Part shown: one piece after another, positions 1 through 6,844 of the stretch | Layout of the letters: the number at the start of each line of letters is the position of its first letter | How positions within the stretch are numbered: position 1 is the stretch's first letter | NCBI GenBank assembly: GCA_045637525.1 | Contig: JAZTZP010000104.1 | Location: 1 to 9,406 of the forward strand | DNA length: 9,406 bases | Reading direction: 5' to 3' | Origin: JAZTZP01 sp045637525 | Lineage (GTDB): Bacteria; Bacillota; Clostridia; UBA1381 | The notes under the pieces: generated by a model | Databases searched by the model: none | What the model was told of the DNA's origin: nothing | The model's input: only the letters and a program-made list of their open reading frames with translations | Translations under genes and position numbers: made by a program

Positions 1-8
1 GGTGAAAT

Positions 9-65
9 CTGTCGCATAGCGACAGGTTTTGGTAGAAATCGCAAGCGATTTCAAATTTAAATTTC
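9..65. repeat. Cluster of short perfect palindromes at left edge
   Basis: Three back-to-back inverted repeats fill this stretch: CTGTCGC/GCGACAG at 9-25 with a 3-nt centre, GAAATCGC/GCGATTTC at 35-52 with a 2-nt centre, and the self-complementary AAATTTAAATTT at 54-65. The pieces between them, such as GTTTTGGTA, are not complementary. The arrangement resembles the hairpin array at the other end of the window but uses different stems and spacers. It may be the end of a dispersed intergenic repeat that continues to the left. From 66 to 155 I see only a possible small stem GCTT-GCA-AAGC (98-108) and no convincing gene. Confidence 0.6.
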
Positions 66-155
66 TTAAGTTGACAGCATTGCTTTAGGCAAGGGAGGCT
101 TGCAAAGCGGCATCGGAATCCTACTACTTTATCGCAGATAAACTATAATTTATCG

Positions 156-162
156 AAAGGAG
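156..162 (+). promoter_or_regulatory. Strong ribosome binding site of the CCA-family gene
   Basis: AAAGGAG lies 8 nt before the ATG at 171 and fixes that start. The reading frame stays open upstream to about position 72 but contains no better start and no other ribosome site. A TATAAT at 144-149 has no recognisable -35 box, so the promoter of this gene is not settled. Confidence 0.85.
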
Positions 163-170
163 TAACTCAT

Positions 171-1463
171 ATGACGTTTGAAATATTTTCCGACATACTG
201 AAAAAATTTGAATTTGCCGGATTTCGTGCTTTTGTAGTCGGCGGAGCAGTTCGTGACGTTTTACTGAACCGCAAGCCGGAAAATATCCGTATTGCAGTTT
301 CAGCCACACCGCAGCAAACAAAAAAACTGTTTCAACGACATATGAATTCCGGATTTTCTTATAAGCATATACGCATAACATATAATAAAACCACCTACGA
401 AATAGCGTCAGTATTAAGCCCCGAATGCGAAAACAATCAGGACTTGCATATTTATCTCTCGCGTTCCGATTTCACAATAAACTCTTTAGCTTACAGCATA
501 AAAACCGGCATAACAGACTTCTTCGGCGGAATTTCAGATATAGAAAACAAACTTATCCGCTTCACGTCAGAATACAGCGTCGAAAGCGACCCGTTAAAAT
601 TACTGCGTGCAATACGGTATAGTGCCGCCCTTGGATTTGACCTCTCCTTTGAAGCTGAAAACTTCATCGAAAAAAATGCGGCTGTCGTAAAAAATGCCCC
701 TCGTGAGCGCATAGCCGACGATTTAAACCGCATACTCATGTCAACACACCCTGAATATATCGAAAAAGCACATGACACCGGTATTTTAACATACATATTC
801 CCGGCACTCGACCGCTGTTTCGGCGAGCCGCAAAAAAATAAATACCACATATACGACGTCGGAAAGCATATAATGCATACGCTGACAAATACACCGCCGG
901 ACCGCACACTCCGTTGGTCGGCTCTTCTTCACGATATAGGTAAGCCGTGCTGTTCAAGCACAAGCGCAAACGGTACAATTCATTTTTACGGACACCACAA
1001 AGAAAGCGTGAGACTTGCCTCAGAATTTTTCCATAAGTATAAAATAAATCCTGAATTCACTTCAGATGTACTCATTCTCATAGAATATCACGATGTAAGA
1101 ATAGAAAACACCCCACCCGCAGTAAAGCGGATGCTTTCATACATGGGCGAAGAATTGTTCTGTAAGCTTTTAGACCTTCAATATGCCGATAATGCGGCAA
1201 AAAACCCTGTCTATCTTAAAGACAAAACAGAAAAGCTTAATCAGATACGTGATATATGCAAAACAATTATAAACAATGGTCATCCATACAAAATAAATGA
1301 CCTTTTAATAAACGCCCGTGACCTTATGAACATGAAATGCAAAGCCGGACATCAGATAAACAGTGTTTTAAAAACTCTTCTTGAAGAGGTTATGATAAAC
1401 CCCGGTCTAAATGAACGCACCTATCTTCTGTCACGTGCAAAAGAACTCATAAAAAAAGCATAG
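171..1463 (+). CDS. CCA tRNA nucleotidyltransferase / poly(A) polymerase family protein with degenerate active site, plus HD domain
   Basis: The family adds or repairs the 3' CCA of tRNAs in the cytoplasm. The 430-residue length and motif order fit class II bacterial enzymes: GGAVRD at 24-29, RSDFTIN at 98-104, the GG..D..NK.IR segment at 119-130, DPLKLLRAIR at 140-149, ERI at 179-181, then an HD phosphohydrolase domain with HD at 254-255 and GHH at 274-276. The catalytic D-x-D that should follow VRD..L..R.P is N38-I-R40, so both metal-binding aspartates are missing. The third, D100, remains. In the base-templating motif EDxxR the residues are S139-D140-P-L-K143, so E and R are also changed. 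The fold assignment is firm; CCA-adding activity is doubtful. It may be a pseudoenzyme, an HD phosphohydrolase, or a second paralogue beside a normal copy. It is a single gene ending in a terminator shared with the convergent fucosidase. Confidence 0.85.
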   Translation: MTFEIFSDILKKFEFAGFRAFVVGGAVRDVLLNRKPENIRIAVSATPQQTKKLFQRHMNSGFSYKHIRITYNKTTYEIASVLSPECENNQDLHIYLSRSDFTINSLAYSIKTGITDFFGGISDIENKLIRFTSEYSVESDPLKLLRAIRYSAALGFDLSFEAENFIEKNAAVVKNAPRERIADDLNRILMSTHPEYIEKAHDTGILTYIFPALDRCFGEPQKNKYHIYDVGKHIMHTLTNTPPDRTLRWSALLHDIGKPCCSSTSANGTIHFYGHHKESVRLASEFFHKYKINPEFTSDVLILIEYHDVRIENTPPAVKRMLSYMGEELFCKLLDLQYADNAAKNPVYLKDKTEKLNQIRDICKTIINNGHPYKINDLLINARDLMNMKCKAGHQINSVLKTLLEEVMINPGLNERTYLLSRAKELIKKA

Positions 1464-1499
1464 AAAAGCCGTTTTTGCAAAACAGCAAAAACGGCTTTT
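1464..1499. terminator. Bidirectional intrinsic terminator
   Basis: A perfect 15-bp stem AAAAGCCGTTTTTGC (1464-1478) and its complement (1485-1499) encloses the 6-nt loop AAAACA. It begins directly after the stop codon of the CCA-family gene and lies 6 nt beyond the stop of the fucosidase. The T-rich ends of the arms serve both strands, so it would end transcription of both converging genes. Confidence 0.93.
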
Positions 1500-1505
1500 A
1501 AAATT

Positions 1506-3176
1506 TTAAAGCTCAAAAACTCCGATATCCAGATCTTTCGATGTAAGCGGTCTGTCGGAATGTATTCTGATTTTATATGAATTTTTAATTGTTTCAGGAA
1601 GAGTTACTATCTGATTACGGTGCGGCTTTGAATTTTTAAATACGGTATAGTATTTAGCACCGTCAAACGCATCTATCGAATAACCCCACATTCCCGTACC
1701 GTTAAAGGTTATTGTGTTAAACGGATATATTCCGCCGAACTCAACCTCAGCATCATGCTCTGAATATATAACTCTCGCACCGGGACGTTTTGCAATATCC
1801 ACTCCGCTCTTTAATTTGTTTTCCTCTTCAAATACAGATGTATCGAGGCTGTAAAGCGCAAAGCTTCTGATAAGCGGAATGTCTTTTGCATCATAAATAA
1901 CAATCCTTACCGTATCGGTTTCAACCTCGTCGAAATATTCCGCCCACTTGTATCCGATACATTTACCGTCAAACAATACTTTCCAGTCATCCTCCTGTTT
2001 TGCTTCAACGCGGAAACCTCTTATACGGTGACCTTTTTCTATAACCTCAGCAATTTCAAACATATTGAATTTTTGAGTCTTGGGAAGTGTAACGGTTAAA
2101 ACAGCATTTCGCTCCTCAGGCGCAAAGAATGACTCATCATACGAATTAAGTATATTTTCCGGATTATATCCTTCAAAATACTCTGTATCTGATGTAACCT
2201 TTGCTCCGAGACATAAATTACAGCTCCGTGCTTTTGAAATTATTTTATGAGCCTCAATCGCCCGGCTTATGTCCTTTTCTCTGATCTTACCTGTTCTGTC
2301 AGGCGGGAAATTAAGAAGCATATTTGCATTACTTCCAACAGAATCAAACCACAGATGAACAAGCTGTGAAACAGACTTCACTTCATCCTCCTGTTCCTCA
2401 TGGAAAAACCATCCCGGACGGATTGATGTATCAACCTCAGCGATTGCAAACTTATTACCATCAGCAACACCGCTGTTTAAAAGCGCTGTATTTTCAACCT
2501 CAAGAACTTCTGCGTCAACAGTTCCAAAACAAGGATTTCCGGCAAATCCGCCTTCATTTCCAACCCATCTGAGCTCTACATAAGGCGTAGCCCCAAGAGA
2601 ACCGAAAATAGCGGCATCCGGCTGTAAATTTCTTATTGTATAAGCCCAGAGTCCCCAGTCATACGGTGTTTCCTGGCTACCTGCACCATCCCACCATACT
2701 TCATCAATATGTCCGTAATCAGTTAAAAGCTCGGTAAGCTGTTTCTGGAAAAATTTGCTATATTCGGTACTTCCCCAGTATTCGGAATTTCTGTCCCATG
2801 GTGAAATATAAATTCCGACCTTCACGCCGTATTCATGACAAGCGTCTGTAAATTCTTTTATAATATCGCCTTTGCCGTCTTTATACGGACTGTTTTTCAC
2901 ACTATGCTCTGTATATTCACTCGGCCAGAGACAAAATCCGTCATGATGCTTTGCCGTTATGATAGCAAGCTCAAATCCGGCTTCCTTTATCGCTCTTATC
3001 CACTGACGGCAATCACACCCCACCGGGTTAAATGCCGATTCACTCTCAGTTCCCTCGCCCCATTCAAGATTGGTAAATGTATTAACTCCGAAATGGAAAA
3101 ATGCTTTCTTCTCTATTTTATAATGTTCCATCTGTCTTTTTGACGGAACAACGCCATACGGTTTTAAAAAATCCAT
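1506..3176 (-). CDS. Alpha-L-fucosidase, GH29 (subfamily B-like), cytoplasmic
   Basis: It hydrolyses terminal alpha-L-fucose. The catalytic TIM barrel occupies about residues 1-320. FFHFGVNTFTNLEWG (26-40), AKHHDGFCLW (75-84) and VGIYISPWDR (120-129) are GH29 hallmarks. D163 in EVWWDG is the expected nucleophile and E208 in RWVGNEGG the likely acid/base; their spacing of 45 residues matches what I recall for a bifidobacterial 1,3-1,4-alpha-L-fucosidase, which points to subfamily B. Residues about 335-445 look like a galactose-binding (F5/8 type C) beta-sandwich and about 450-556 like a further beta domain. The N-terminus has no signal peptide, so the substrate must be imported. The ATG at 3176 has AAAGG about 9 nt upstream. 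The gene has its own consensus promoter and ends at the shared terminator. It follows the five-gene operon on the same strand, suggesting related substrates. The family call is firm; the exact linkage is not. Confidence 0.93.
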   Translation of the reverse strand: MDFLKPYGVVPSKRQMEHYKIEKKAFFHFGVNTFTNLEWGEGTESESAFNPVGCDCRQWIRAIKEAGFELAIITAKHHDGFCLWPSEYTEHSVKNSPYKDGKGDIIKEFTDACHEYGVKVGIYISPWDRNSEYWGSTEYSKFFQKQLTELLTDYGHIDEVWWDGAGSQETPYDWGLWAYTIRNLQPDAAIFGSLGATPYVELRWVGNEGGFAGNPCFGTVDAEVLEVENTALLNSGVADGNKFAIAEVDTSIRPGWFFHEEQEDEVKSVSQLVHLWFDSVGSNANMLLNFPPDRTGKIREKDISRAIEAHKIISKARSCNLCLGAKVTSDTEYFEGYNPENILNSYDESFFAPEERNAVLTVTLPKTQKFNMFEIAEVIEKGHRIRGFRVEAKQEDDWKVLFDGKCIGYKWAEYFDEVETDTVRIVIYDAKDIPLIRSFALYSLDTSVFEEENKLKSGVDIAKRPGARVIYSEHDAEVEFGGIYPFNTITFNGTGMWGYSIDAFDGAKYYTVFKNSKPHRNQIVTLPETIKNSYKIRIHSDRPLTSKDLDIGVFEL

Positions 3177-3205
3177 AACACTCTACCTTTCTGTTTTTTT
3201 GCTTA

Positions 3206-3234
3206 ATTATACCATATTTCCTGTTTGATGTCAA
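3206..3234 (-). promoter_or_regulatory. Consensus sigma-A promoter of the fucosidase gene
   Basis: On the minus strand TTGACA (3229-3234) is followed by a 17-nt spacer and TATAAT (3206-3211), with TGG just before the -10 making an extended -10. Both hexamers are perfect. The predicted transcript starts near 3199, about 23 nt before the start codon. The -35 box lies in TTGACATCAA, a small 4-bp dyad that might be part of an operator. So perfect a promoter usually needs a repressor if the gene is inducible. Confidence 0.88.
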
Positions 3235-3341
3235 TGGAATTTTACAAGTTTTCCATAGTTTTTGAATGAGCAAACAAATTGTGAACAAAGTTTAATATCA
3301 TTATCAATGATTTTATGATATAATAAAATAAAAACGGTGAT
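3235..3341. other. A+T-rich spacer with small dyads
   Basis: No gene is seen. It contains a 6-bp inverted repeat ATCATT-ATC-AATGAT (3297-3311) and, on the plus strand, an extended -10 TGATATAAT (3316-3324) without a recognisable -35. The string TGATATAATAA recurs in the strong plus-strand promoter near 9283. Because the region lies just upstream of the fucosidase promoter, the dyad could be a distal operator, but nothing shows this directly. Confidence 0.4.
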
Positions 3342-3342
3342 T

Positions 3343-3414
3343 TGAACCCCCTCCCATAGAGTAGACACTTGAAATAACAAAAATATTTCAAATTATTCTA
3401 TAGGATGGGGTTCA
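3343..3414. mobile_element. 72-bp palindromic element with IS-like ends (possible MITE or solo terminal repeats)
   Basis: The element starts TGAACCCC and ends GGGGTTCA. A left arm (3343-3376) and a right arm (3384-3414) pair over nearly their whole length with a few mismatches and a small gap around the centre, leaving the short loop 3377-3383. The left arm contains ATAGAGTAGACACTTG, which resembles terminal repeats I associate with IS3-type elements, and the 5'-TG...CA-3' ends also fit. No transposase is present and I see no clear target-site duplication. It could be an internally deleted insertion sequence or a non-autonomous element. The hairpin could also act as a terminator for the operon coming from the right. 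Confidence 0.55.
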
Positions 3415-3477
3415 ATGGCATTACGTTCCCCAAATGGCAACATCTCTTAAAAGCCGGAATTTCGATATTTTGTACAA

Positions 3478-3547
3478 TTATGCCATATTCCATTTTTTAA
3501 GCATTGCTTTCTCAAAATCAAGAAGATATTTAGCCTCTTCATCTATA
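3478..3547 (-). pseudogene. C-terminal remnant of an unidentified gene
   Basis: Directly after the stop of the DUF4432-like gene, a different minus-strand frame reads SIDEEAKYLLDFEKAMLKKWNMA and then a stop at 3478-3480. The composition (amphipathic helix, charged, ending in a natural stop) looks like the true tail of a protein, but there is no start codon or ribosome site and the frame is closed by a TAG at 3572-3574. It may be the last piece of a sixth operon gene lost by deletion. The nearby palindromic element could have taken part. The parent family is not recognised, and a chance open frame is not excluded. Confidence 0.35.
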
Positions 3548-4618
3548 CTAAATATTTTTATTGATATTTTCTATTTTTTTCTTTATATCATCGGCCCTGT
3601 TTTTATCAAGATATCCGGCTTCTACGTAAAACTCAAGCTTTTCAAGAGGCTCTAAAACCTTTATCTGTCCCATGCGTTTTGCATGGCTGTAGCCTAAATG
3701 CTCTGCTGTTGCCGGAAGTACCATTCCCATTGAGTCCTCGTCTCCGGTTCTTGAAATCCAGCGTATGCCAACAGGAAGAACATCAGTCGGATGGCTTACA
3801 TAACACGCCCCGTCCCCGGTATATTGAAGTGAATATGCCCTGTTATCTTCATCTCCCGAGTAATTTACATTAAAGCATATTTCAGGATAATACACTTGTC
3901 CCGGAGCTCCCACTGTTCTGTGAATTGCGGGATTTTCTTCGACTGCTTCCATATATTTAATCAGCTTATCCGCCTTATCAGCCGGAAGATTTGCTCCTAT
4001 GCTCTTATATGCTTTTACCTTTGTGTAGTCTCCGCTGTAAATAAGCTCCGCTCCGTCAACCGGTCTGAAATTTATATGCGCAAGATACATATATTCCATA
4101 GGCTCATGACGTTTGTTTTCAAGAGATACATTTATTTTTAAAACAGTATCATCTTTATAAAGACGGCATTCAGGAGAAAATACATAGTTCTTCACAAAAG
4201 AAACTTTATATTCATAGCTTCCGCCGACAGCAATGTATTCGCCGTTATATTCTATATATGCACTGTCATAATCGCAGTTCGGAAGCTCGCCATGCTGAGG
4301 ATGATTATCATCACTTTGCGGCACACCGAAAGCACACACTCCGCAATGCAGGAAAAATCCGCCGTATGTCTTTAAGTATTCCTTTGTCGGAACAGGCTCA
4401 TCACATTTCGTTTTCATAACAAGCTCATGCCCGTCAAATACTGCTCTCCAAATCTGCTGCCCCTGAAACGGCAGTATAATAAAATACCCCTTTGAATTTT
4501 CAACTCTTAATGCTTCAACACCCGTTGAATACCGAAACGCCGTCGCTCTCATTTTTCCGTCTTCAAAAAGCAAAAATTCTTTTTCTTCAAAAAAACTCTT
4601 TTTTAAATTAATTCTCAT
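3548..4618 (-). CDS. DUF4432 / aldose 1-epimerase-like (galactose mutarotase fold) protein
   Basis: The 356-residue protein is almost all beta strand with short loops, as in the galactose mutarotase-like supersandwich. Supporting stretches are GVEALRVENSKGYFIILPFQGQQIW (33-57), HPQHGELPN (106-114), where H109 sits where epimerase relatives carry a catalytic histidine, and the PMEYMYLAHINFRP segment (173-186), where H181 resembles the second conserved histidine. Family members act on sugars or bind carbohydrates in the cytoplasm; the substrate here is unknown. There is no signal peptide. The ATG at 4618 has GGAGAG 6 nt upstream, and only 12 nt separate it from the stop of the preceding hydrolase gene, so it is the last intact gene of the operon. 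The fold is likely; the DUF4432 assignment is made from memory of the motif pattern and the activity is not established. Confidence 0.7.
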   Translation of the reverse strand: MRINLKKSFFEEKEFLLFEDGKMRATAFRYSTGVEALRVENSKGYFIILPFQGQQIWRAVFDGHELVMKTKCDEPVPTKEYLKTYGGFFLHCGVCAFGVPQSDDNHPQHGELPNCDYDSAYIEYNGEYIAVGGSYEYKVSFVKNYVFSPECRLYKDDTVLKINVSLENKRHEPMEYMYLAHINFRPVDGAELIYSGDYTKVKAYKSIGANLPADKADKLIKYMEAVEENPAIHRTVGAPGQVYYPEICFNVNYSGDEDNRAYSLQYTGDGACYVSHPTDVLPVGIRWISRTGDEDSMGMVLPATAEHLGYSHAKRMGQIKVLEPLEKLEFYVEAGYLDKNRADDIKKKIENINKNI

Positions 4619-4630
4619 GATACACTCTCC

Positions 4631-6784
4631 TTATAAACTCTTTAACGAAGCGTTTTTAAATGCATTTATTAACTCTTCTTTTGTAAGGTCTGTCACTAAA
4701 TATCTTCTGCCTTCAACCGGAACAGTAATATTTATTCCGCCTGATTTAAACTCTACCTTTTCACCACCGATTTCATCAAGATATGTTATGCCGTTATCAC
4801 TGACCGGCAAAGTAAGCTCGCCTTTTCCTGTCTTATGCCAGCAAACGGCACAGTTCTTTCCCTTTCTTTCAAAGACAAATGCACTTATGTTTTCTGCTGT
4901 ACCGGCAATTTTATCATATTTCAGAAGCTCATATTCACCATTTTCATTAATAATCAGAATGTGCTCCTGTTTCGGATTTTTAAGCTCTTCCTTCTGCTCT
5001 TCTGTCAGCCACTTCTTCGCTCTTACGTCCTCCCAGCGTCTTAACACCTCAAAATTATCCTCTGTTCTCGCATTAGCTTTAAAATTCTTTAAATTACACT
5101 GCATCGTAACAGGACAATCCCATGCAGCAGCACGGCTTGTTCCGAACTCATATATATCGGGTTGGGTATCTTCATAATATCCCCACCAGCCAAAATTAAC
5201 TCTTGTAAAATCATTCTTCACCTTAGCTGCTTCATCAAACGGGAACTCAACTATTTTTTCTTTAAAAACAGCTGTCGGGAATACATCAAAAGCATTTCCG
5301 CCCGTTATCATATGCCAGCTGAAATGTGATTTTGCGGCACCTTCACAATAAACGGGTTCTTTATTAAGCTTTTTATAAACCTTGTATTGTGCATTAGGAA
5401 TATGGTATTCATACGGAGGATTAGCTCCCTCCGAGCCATCAAAATAAATAAACTCAAATCCTGCATTATATGTATCGGCAAGCTTTTGTGCAACCTCATC
5501 CTGAAGACTTGTGTTCTGGTCTATATAGAAGCTGAATCCGCTGAATTCACTCAGTTCAACAATACCGCCTATCTGACCGAGTTCATGAGACACTATGTTT
5601 GTATCGTAATGACCTCGTTTACAGCCCGTAAAGCAATACGGATGCTCTGTAGAATAACCCTCATACTGGATAATCTCACCGCCGAACTTAAGCAAACACC
5701 AATGATGCTCGGTTACACAGCCTTCCGGATTTTCCTCTACATATATTACATCCTCATCCGTACCGAGTGGCTTTGCAAGGGTGAAGTGCCTCGTTAAGCT
5801 TAACCGATGGTCTGCAACAGGCGTTACATAGCTGCTTTTAAATCCGATATGCGGATGAAGAATATGAAATCCCGGAATAAGTCCGGCGTCCTTAATTTTT
5901 TTAAGCATCTTTTTCAAATCCTCTATACCGTTCGGATAATGCTCGTTAAACTTGTAGTCTCCGCATCGGCAGTATAAATATTCCTCATGCTCGTAAAACG
6001 ACTGATAATACATACCAAACATCTTAAATCCGGTTTTCTTTGCATATGCTATATGCTCGTCAACATTTTCGGGAGTAACAAACTCCGACCAGTATGTTGA
6101 TATATTCATATACTCCGAACGTCTGCTTTTTACACCGCCCGGAAGCTTGTAATCGTTTTCTAACTCTTCAATTGCATCAAAAAGATTTCCGGGCGGCGAG
6201 ACTATCAATGCAGCACTGCAGCCTTTTAATTTAACTTCGTTTACCGCATCGGCAGTCATAATACGACAGCCCTTTCTGTTCTCCGAATCAATACGTGCAT
6301 GAGGCGACGTCGCAAGTACGTTTACTGCCAGTTTATCGTCCCATGTTACATTAAGCCAGTCACCGAAATTAGCCCTGTCCGAAACAGGAAGCTGAATTAA
6401 TCTGAACTCCGCAACCGGCGGCGGTGTTTCTTTTAAATCTGCAAAATCGCCGGGCTGTGCTATAAAGCCTGTAAGCTCAAATGCAATATAGCCCTCCGCC
6501 TCTTTAATTTCAATCTCGGCTTTAAATGTAATGAGTTCAAATCCAACAATAAGCTTATTTCCTTTTCGTGTTACCTGATTAGCATTAAAAGTCATTCTTT
6601 TATTAGGATATGCCAACTTTATTTCGTTATTAAAAGTTCTCTCCTGTGTAAGCGAGAAAAACGCAAAATTTTCATTCTCTGCAATACATTCTTCACCTGT
6701 GGGCTTATATATTAAGCTTTTCACAATGCAGTCTTCACTGAGTTTCAAGCAAAATTTATTATTTTCTATAATAACATAATCCAT
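4631..6784 (-). CDS. Putative glycoside hydrolase, family not recognised (717 aa)
   Basis: Three parts can be seen: an N-terminal beta-sandwich (about 1-215), a TIM-barrel-like centre (about 220-570) and a C-terminal beta domain (about 610-700). The first resembles the leading domain of retaining alpha-glycosidases such as GH31 and GH36. The centre contains STYWSEFVTPENVDEHI, GMYYQSFYEHEEY and AGLIPGFHILHPHIG. D449 in FIYFDGSEG is a good nucleophile candidate and E481 in VYCEGAA a possible second carboxylate. No signal peptide is present, so it acts on an imported substrate. The start at ATG 6784 is preferred because GGAG at 6795-6798 sits 10 nt upstream; the GTG at 6793 would be 1 nt from it. 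It is operon gene four, 60 nt after the creatininase-like gene. A carbohydrate-active role is inferred from fold and context; I cannot name a CAZy family, and it may belong to a new one. Confidence 0.62.
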   Translation of the reverse strand: MDYVIIENNKFCLKLSEDCIVKSLIYKPTGEECIAENENFAFFSLTQERTFNNEIKLAYPNKRMTFNANQVTRKGNKLIVGFELITFKAEIEIKEAEGYIAFELTGFIAQPGDFADLKETPPPVAEFRLIQLPVSDRANFGDWLNVTWDDKLAVNVLATSPHARIDSENRKGCRIMTADAVNEVKLKGCSAALIVSPPGNLFDAIEELENDYKLPGGVKSRRSEYMNISTYWSEFVTPENVDEHIAYAKKTGFKMFGMYYQSFYEHEEYLYCRCGDYKFNEHYPNGIEDLKKMLKKIKDAGLIPGFHILHPHIGFKSSYVTPVADHRLSLTRHFTLAKPLGTDEDVIYVEENPEGCVTEHHWCLLKFGGEIIQYEGYSTEHPYCFTGCKRGHYDTNIVSHELGQIGGIVELSEFSGFSFYIDQNTSLQDEVAQKLADTYNAGFEFIYFDGSEGANPPYEYHIPNAQYKVYKKLNKEPVYCEGAAKSHFSWHMITGGNAFDVFPTAVFKEKIVEFPFDEAAKVKNDFTRVNFGWWGYYEDTQPDIYEFGTSRAAAWDCPVTMQCNLKNFKANARTEDNFEVLRRWEDVRAKKWLTEEQKEELKNPKQEHILIINENGEYELLKYDKIAGTAENISAFVFERKGKNCAVCWHKTGKGELTLPVSDNGITYLDEIGGEKVEFKSGGINITVPVEGRRYLVTDLTKEELINAFKNASLKSL

Positions 6785-6808
6785 ATTTATCACACTCCGT
6801 ATATTTCT

Positions 6809-6840
6809 AAGGACTGTGCATCAATGATGTCACAGCCCTC
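6809..6840 (-). other. Intercistronic hairpin in the operon mRNA
   Basis: In the 60-nt gap between the creatininase-like and the hydrolase genes, the minus strand reads GGGCTGTG-A-CATC-ATT-GATG-CACAGTCC (6811-6838). This folds into an 8-bp lower stem (one G-U), a single bulged A and a 4-bp upper stem; two more pairs are possible at the base. No T-run follows, so it is probably not a terminator. It could stabilise or process the mRNA, or tune expression of the downstream gene, whose ribosome site starts about 12 nt after it. Confidence 0.6.
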
Positions 6841-6844
6841 ACTA

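Noticed and set aside
144..149. TATAAT upstream of the CCA-family gene as its promoter
   Set aside because: No -35 box at 16-18 nt, no TG extension, and the predicted start would fall at the ribosome site. The TTGACA at 71-76 has no -10 at a suitable distance.
491..978. Minus-strand open frames across the CCA-family gene
   Set aside because: Antisense shadows; the plus-strand frame carries the family motifs throughout.
3316..3324. Plus-strand extended -10 (TGATATAAT) as a promoter
   Set aside because: No -35 and no gene downstream on that strand; such strings are expected by chance in A+T-rich DNA. Recorded only in the spacer note.
4617..5177. Plus-strand 186-codon open frame inside the large hydrolase gene
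   Set aside because: Shadow of the minus-strand gene: no protein-family signs, serine- and phenylalanine-rich antisense composition. Its start lies at the gene junction and its ribosome-site-like bases belong to the complementary strand.
6811..6838. Intercistronic hairpin as an intrinsic terminator
   Set aside because: No T-run follows the stem on the minus strand and the next gene starts soon after.
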